From Bryum argenteum (Eukaryota > Streptophyta > Bryopsida > Bryales > Bryaceae), in NCBI GenBank assembly GCA_037043015.1, contig CM073322.1:12659601-12723600 (forward strand): a stretch of 64,000 bases of DNA, written 5' to 3'. The translations under genes were made by a program, and so were the position numbers. The notes beneath the pieces were generated by a model, which saw only the letters and a list, made by a program, of their open reading frames with translations, ran no database searches and was not told the origin of the DNA. The number at the start of each line of letters is the position of its first letter. The first letter of the stretch is position 1. Below, piece by piece: positions 59,301-64,000 of this stretch.

Positions 59301-62300
59301 ACAAAGGTCGGTATCCGGTTCTCCTATGGTCCGATTATCAAAACTCACTACCCGGGTAGTGGATTCCGGGTTCTTGGATCGGGGGGTGTGCGATCGACCC
59401 GGAGTTCACCACTATCACCTAAACACTAACCACCTACCCGGACTTGAAGAATCCAGGGGGACTCAACCGAGTGCGGCCTCGGGAGTCGGTTAAGCGCGAG
59501 AATCCCTTCTTGGCCGCCGTAATCCCGAATCTTTGCGGATAGGCCGAATCGGTGCCCTCGGTGAGAAGTGCCGTTCATCGGCCGCACTCCTCTCCGTCGC
59601 CTTCTACTCTCCTCACTACTCTCCGCTCAAAGACGGAACCGTTACCTCTTGCCCGGACAGCAAGGGTCCTCTGAACTCTGCAAACACCCCGACCCAGCAA
59701 ACAAGACAGGAAACGAGAAAGAGACACAATCACACACACACGGGAATTGAGAAAGAGGCGTACTTGCGCTGAAATTAGGGTATTGCAAAGGCACAAAAAA
59801 GACCCCGAGGGAGTATCCTTCCCTCGGCTAAGTAGCAGATCCTCCCTGGCATCCCAGAAGAGGACAAAATCCTGCGCCAGGGAATCTTTCTAAATCCGGC
59901 CTTTGTCAGTCTAACGCCGTCATCCTCCTACTCGCCATAAAGGCACTAAAATCTAACCCTATCCTCGGCCAGGTGCACCCGCCATCAATCAACTCGGCCC
60001 TAGTCCTTCCTATCGTGCTCATCCTACTTCGCAGCCTCGGCAGTCTCGGCAGTCTCGGCGGGCTCAACCTTCTGCGCTCCCAACCCGGGTTGGGAGGTGA
60101 CCTCCTCCTCCTCGTTCCCCGTCTCCGGGAGCACTGGAGCGGTCTCTTCACTCCCAAGGATCTCAGTGTCACCCGAAGGCATCGGGGTGAGGTGTCCGGA
60201 GTGCCTCCCGATCTCCGGACCTCGATCAAGTCCTCGGGGATGAGGGGGACGGACTCCGCGATCGGCGCCTTCTCGGGAGGACCTCGGCGTCGAGGGCTCC
60301 GGTGGGGCGGTTAAACCCGGACAAATGAGGTGCCCGCGGCTCCTCGGTTACTGCGAGTCCGGGTGGCCGGGTATCGGCCTCCCTCCTCTGTCTGGTTGGA
60401 TCGTGGCCTCTAGGGCGGAATAGGACTCTGTCCGCGGGGTCCACAATCCGGTCCGGTGCAATGAGGAGGGATTCCTTACCCGGTATCCTCCTCCGCTACC
60501 CGGAAACCTCCTCTTCGACTATCCGGGAACCTCCTCCTCGATCGGGGTATGCCCTTGAGGCTTGCCTCGGCGACTCTCCGGTATGTCCTTGCTGAGGGGT
60601 GCAAAGTCCCTGTCTCCCTCGAGGTCTTCTCCGGGCTCGAGTTCGTAGGCGGGACCGGCTCCTCCATTGCCGCGGGGTCGGTGGGCTCTTCCTCCTCGGC
60701 CCTGGCATCCTCGGTCGCCGGGGTTGCCCCAGGTGCGGGTATCTCTACAACCGCAAGGGAGGTGCCTCCCGGGAAAAGTCCGCCATCTCCCGATGAGGCC
60801 TCTCATCTCCCGGGAGAGCTCCTTCCATCCTTTCTGCGCAGCCTTCTTCATGTACGCCGCCGGGGGTTGTCCCCGCCCGACCCGTTCGTGGCTACCGACC
60901 CGGCCGCCTTTCCCGGTCTTCGACAACCGGCCGGCCTCAACCGTCGAGCCATACCCGGGCCGGGCCGTACCGGTTGGCGTATACCCGGTTGAGCAGCCCT
61001 TTCCTGGTAGGAGTCAACCCACAAGAGCCGCTACGCGTTATTCGGGTCCGCAGCCGGGCCGACCGGATACGACTAGGCGGGATCCTGGCTCGAGAACAGG
61101 AGATACAAAGCAAAAGAAAATTCAAAAGGTAGTGCTACCCTACCCGTCCACTAAGCCTAAGGATGCTCCAGGTGGGCGGGTTCTCTGCCGAGCTAACCTT
61201 ACCCGGTCATTACCCGGGTAGGCCAGGATATGGGCGTTTATTTCTCCTAATTAGCTATAACTAACCGCTATCCGGACTTACGTGGGGCAAAAACGAAAAA
61301 ATGAGGTTTGACACCGACTTGTTAATGTAAAGTCGTGGATTATCATACACAACAAAGGTAGCTTCCCGTTGCTCAAACGTCTTCTGAAACTCGGAATGAG
61401 TGATCTTGCCGCCGCTCATCCATCTGCTCCTTCGCATACTTGCAAGCGGCTACAACGTGTTGCCCATCCACAGCTCCCAAATGATATGGTCTTGAAGCCA
61501 AGATAATCGAGCCCCCATAGTACCGTCTCTGAAAGCATCTCCATTGCTTAAAAACATCCGTTCAAACTCTCGAGCTGCTCCATTAACCGGGAAATCGACT
61601 CCTTCACGTTCAACCATACCAGTGTCGGTAACGATATCCACAAGGTACTTGATAGGACGAAGTACCAATTTACTCACTCCAATCCTATTTTGAGGATCTC
61701 GTAAGAAGGTATATATCTCTGATACCCTCTTCTGCGACAAAATTCGATGGTTTGTCTCCGGATTCTCCACTTCGATAATGCGGTCAATGTGTGCCTTGAA
61801 TACAATGTCGCCCCATATTGAACCTCTCGCAACTTCTTTTTTTGTAGGCACGGGCGCTTTCAGAATCTTAGAAGCTGGAACAGATATTGAGATGTCTGCC
61901 TCTTCCTCCGATTCCCCTGATGGGTGGTCGGAAATGTCGTACAACTCGTCATCTACGTTCGACAAAGTCACAGGAACATCCGCTGTAGATGTTGATGATC
62001 TACGATGGGTAATGATTGGTCCAGCTATCGATCCACGGCCTCTGCCATGCATTGGCGATGCTCTGTCCTGTGATGTCGAGGCCCTGCCACGCGATGGTCG
62101 TCGAACAGAACCTGAAGCTATGTTGCCTTCGTCATGTCGTGGCCGCTTAGATGGACGACCAATTGTTGATGTACGAACATTCGATGCTCGCAATGTAGTG
62201 GATGGCCGCCAATCCAATTGTGTCGGCCTTGCTAACGCACGATAAATAGGTTCGGTCTCCTCTGGATCAGCCGGTAAACTTGCATGTTCAACTCTTGCAT

Positions 62301-62772
62301 GTTCTGGCTCCGACCGCTGTAATGCCTCATACGAGATATGAGCACGCATAAATCTTCTAGCTCGTACCACATCCTCTTCAGATAACGCTAAACATGCCGA
62401 CACATGCTCATGTCTAGCAGTACGCACCGCAAGATCTGTGTTGAGCCAAAACGTCTGCAACGAGGTTATGTTATTCAATCGCCCTGGATTTTGAAGAAGA
62501 TCTGTAGGAATAGGTGCGAGAAGCAACTTTTTTGAAAGGGAAGTCTTTGTCGGCCTCTGACCAACCCCCGGTACGCAAATTGCATAGATCATATCGCCTG
62601 GTCGGAGATTAATTGCCCGAAGTTCGGCGAAGGGCTTCCCCAATGCCGATGTGCGCTTCCCGATTTGAAATGGATGTTCTGTGAGCCATAATATTGGCCT
62701 TGATTCCGCGTCCACTGCGATCCACCATCCGTACTGCTCCCAGACCTTGTCGATTGGAAGCGTTGGTGCCAT
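56362..62772 (-). pseudogene. Broken very long ORF with a ParB/DGQH-like motif, interrupted by a solo LTR
   Basis: Pieces on the minus strand appear to be one ancestral frame of roughly 1300 residues: 62772..61450 (starting MAPTLPIDKVWEQYGW); a shifted piece LDGQH-like DGQHVVAACKYAKEQM at about 61445-61405; GKITHSEFQKTFEQ to YINKS at about 61419-61314; then after the LTR SVQVNNAEWQRKQL from 58869; 58624..57356; and 57400..56362 ending ATGVASP. Small frameshifts separate them, including one extra T in a T run near 58548 and a lost GA near 57398. NPE...R-L then LVLRP then DGQH resembles the ParB/sulfiredoxin-like fold, but the HR of DGQHR is VV here. The C-terminal part is very acidic (EEGEDEEEDGQ). 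The function is unknown; a transposon-borne or domesticated gene now dead is the best reading. Confidence 0.55.
58870..61313. mobile_element. GC-rich solo LTR (2444 bp) with CCGAC target duplication
   Basis: The element starts TGTCGTAACG and ends GGTTTGACA (TG...CA with a TGTC/GACA inverted end). CCGAC flanks it at 58865-58869 and 61314-61318. Removing it with one CCGAC leaves a continuous minus-strand reading frame, YINKS into SVQVNNAEW, which independently confirms the boundaries. It is rich in CCCGGG-type motifs, and its internal long frames (for example 60549-60992) look like a by-product of GC content. No gag or pol is present, so it is a solo LTR or other LTR-derived unit. Confidence 0.85.
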
Positions 62773-64000
62773 GATGTCTCCAACAAGAAACCTGACTTGA
62801 ATCACACAATACATATAGAATTGTAAATACGAGTATTAAAAAAAAAACCTCTAGCTCTTTTGTGCTTTCTTAAAATTCATATCGTAAAATGTTCTTTGTA
62901 TAAAATATCTATGCCGGTTGAAATGTCGGGTTTCATAAAATTATGAACATCATATCAGAGTTGATAACATGGTCACCAATGTTTTGCAAAATGTTAATGG
63001 TTACTAGAAGACAATTTATACGATCACTTATTTTATCCTAAACCATATAAAATTTTATTCAAATTCAGAAAACATTGAATATTCTACGACTAATACCTTT
63101 CATTTTAGAGTAATTTCAATATATAAACTTTATCACGCTCAAATACGATGCCATACATGGCACTTTTTTAGCTACTTTGAAGCATGTACTAGGAGATGCA
63201 ATATTGTAATAAATCATAAGTATTACTTGTCATTACATTGGGCTTATAACAAATACGAATTCTTGTAACTATCATACATCTTGTCAAGATATGGTATCTT
63301 ACATGATGTCTTCGATAAGTAAGTGCTTGGGAAGAAAGCCTAACCGTTAAGTAAGCAAGCTTGATGTGGTTCAAAATTCTTATGAGAGCAATATCCATCC
63401 TACCGAAATAAAGCAAAAAGTATCAATTTTATCAATGTGAATTAGATTATTGGAAACTCATAAAATATTTAGGGAATCTGAAAAATACTATTTTATAGAG
63501 CCTTCAAATGATCATGTTTAAATTCTAATACATTATGAAATGAAGGATAAATTGACACTCAAATACTTCCTCAAAAATCAATATCACACACAAATGTGAA
63601 TGTTAAATTTAGGAGTTTATAATAGTATTTATAAAGCCATGCCTTGACAAGATAATCATCATATAAAAAAATTGAAACTCCACCACCCCCTCCGTTGAAC
63701 TCTTCTATAGAGACAAACTACGAACCCTAAAAAACTAGGTGTAAAAGTATCTGCAAAGAAGCTATAGATGCTACTCGGTATGATACAGATATCAAGACAT
63801 AGTAGTGCTAACCTCAACAAGGTAGAGGGTGGAGTAATATAGAGCATGGTTTAATTTTTCAGGATTGAAGTGATTGTTGCCCATTCTTGCTTTGTTTAAC
63901 CCCTAAATTTCCTTGTTGCAAAACGGTGTAAGTCACAAAATTTGACCTTCCTTTAGATTAAGCTCAAAAAATCTCAATCTAAGCAATATTCAAAAATTCA
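62773..64000. other. AT-rich flank at the window end
   Basis: No gene is supported. TTTAACCCCTAAATTTCC near 63895 resembles the end of a TTAA-type element whose other end would lie outside the window. The region should include the original promoter side of the broken ORF. Confidence 0.4.

Noticed and set aside
60549-60992. 147-codon and overlapping 184-codon plus-strand frames
   Set aside because: They lie in a GC-rich LTR where stops are rare in all frames; no gag or pol similarity.
1-64000. tRNA, rRNA or riboswitch genes
   Set aside because: I looked for cloverleaf-like and rRNA-like segments by eye and found none that I could support; a tRNAscan run would settle it.

Overview
This window looks like nuclear DNA of a land plant or a close streptophyte relative. 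The genes are GC-rich and intron-bearing with plant-type products: a P-class PPR protein, plant eEF1B beta, a two-domain DJ-1D, GT92/DUF23 glycosyltransferases and a plant sugar-phosphate-translocator-like protein. They sit as small islands in AT-rich, repeat-filled DNA. The VWA-alpha-kinase gene, which as far as I know flowering plants lack, points to a non-seed lineage (bryophyte, lycophyte or charophyte alga). Species cannot be fixed from the sequence. All exon models below were built by hand from reading frame, splice sites and family knowledge, without transcripts.

Layout. 1.1-2.7 kb: PPR gene (minus). 2.7-7.6 kb: AT-rich DNA with diverged repeats and a TTAA-flanked element. 7.7-8.9 kb: complete eEF1B beta gene (plus) whose stop codon is split by the last intron. 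10.0-11.1 kb: a chimeric gene joining the 5' region and first exon of the DJ-1D gene to the last coding exons of eEF1B. 11.8-18.1 kb: nested transposons (CACTA-like element carrying a GC-rich solo LTR, a Tc1/mariner-like foldback, a CACTA MITE). 19.5-21.7 kb: DJ-1D gene (plus). 22.4-24.3 kb (minus) and 37.2-39.1 kb (plus): two divergently oriented GT92 paralogues. Between them lies a 7.4-kb hAT-like element with an exact 8-bp target duplication, built from two 1.69-kb inverted arms. 40.4-42.8 kb: eight-exon translocator-like gene (minus). 48.9-51.3 kb: five-exon VWA plus alpha-kinase gene (plus). 52.1-53.2 kb: a small unrecognised three-exon gene (minus) with a 21-bp minisatellite in an intron. 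56.4-62.8 kb: remains of one very long ORF (minus) with a ParB/DGQH-like motif, damaged by small frameshifts and split by a 2.4-kb GC-rich solo LTR.

The intact genes do not form a pathway; they are ordinary single plant genes. The main points of interest are the DJ-1D/eEF1B chimera, the split stop codon, the plant VWA-alpha-kinase, the hAT-like giant foldback, the broken DGQH ORF with its precise LTR insertion, and a family of TTAA-flanked MITEs resembling piggyBac derivatives.
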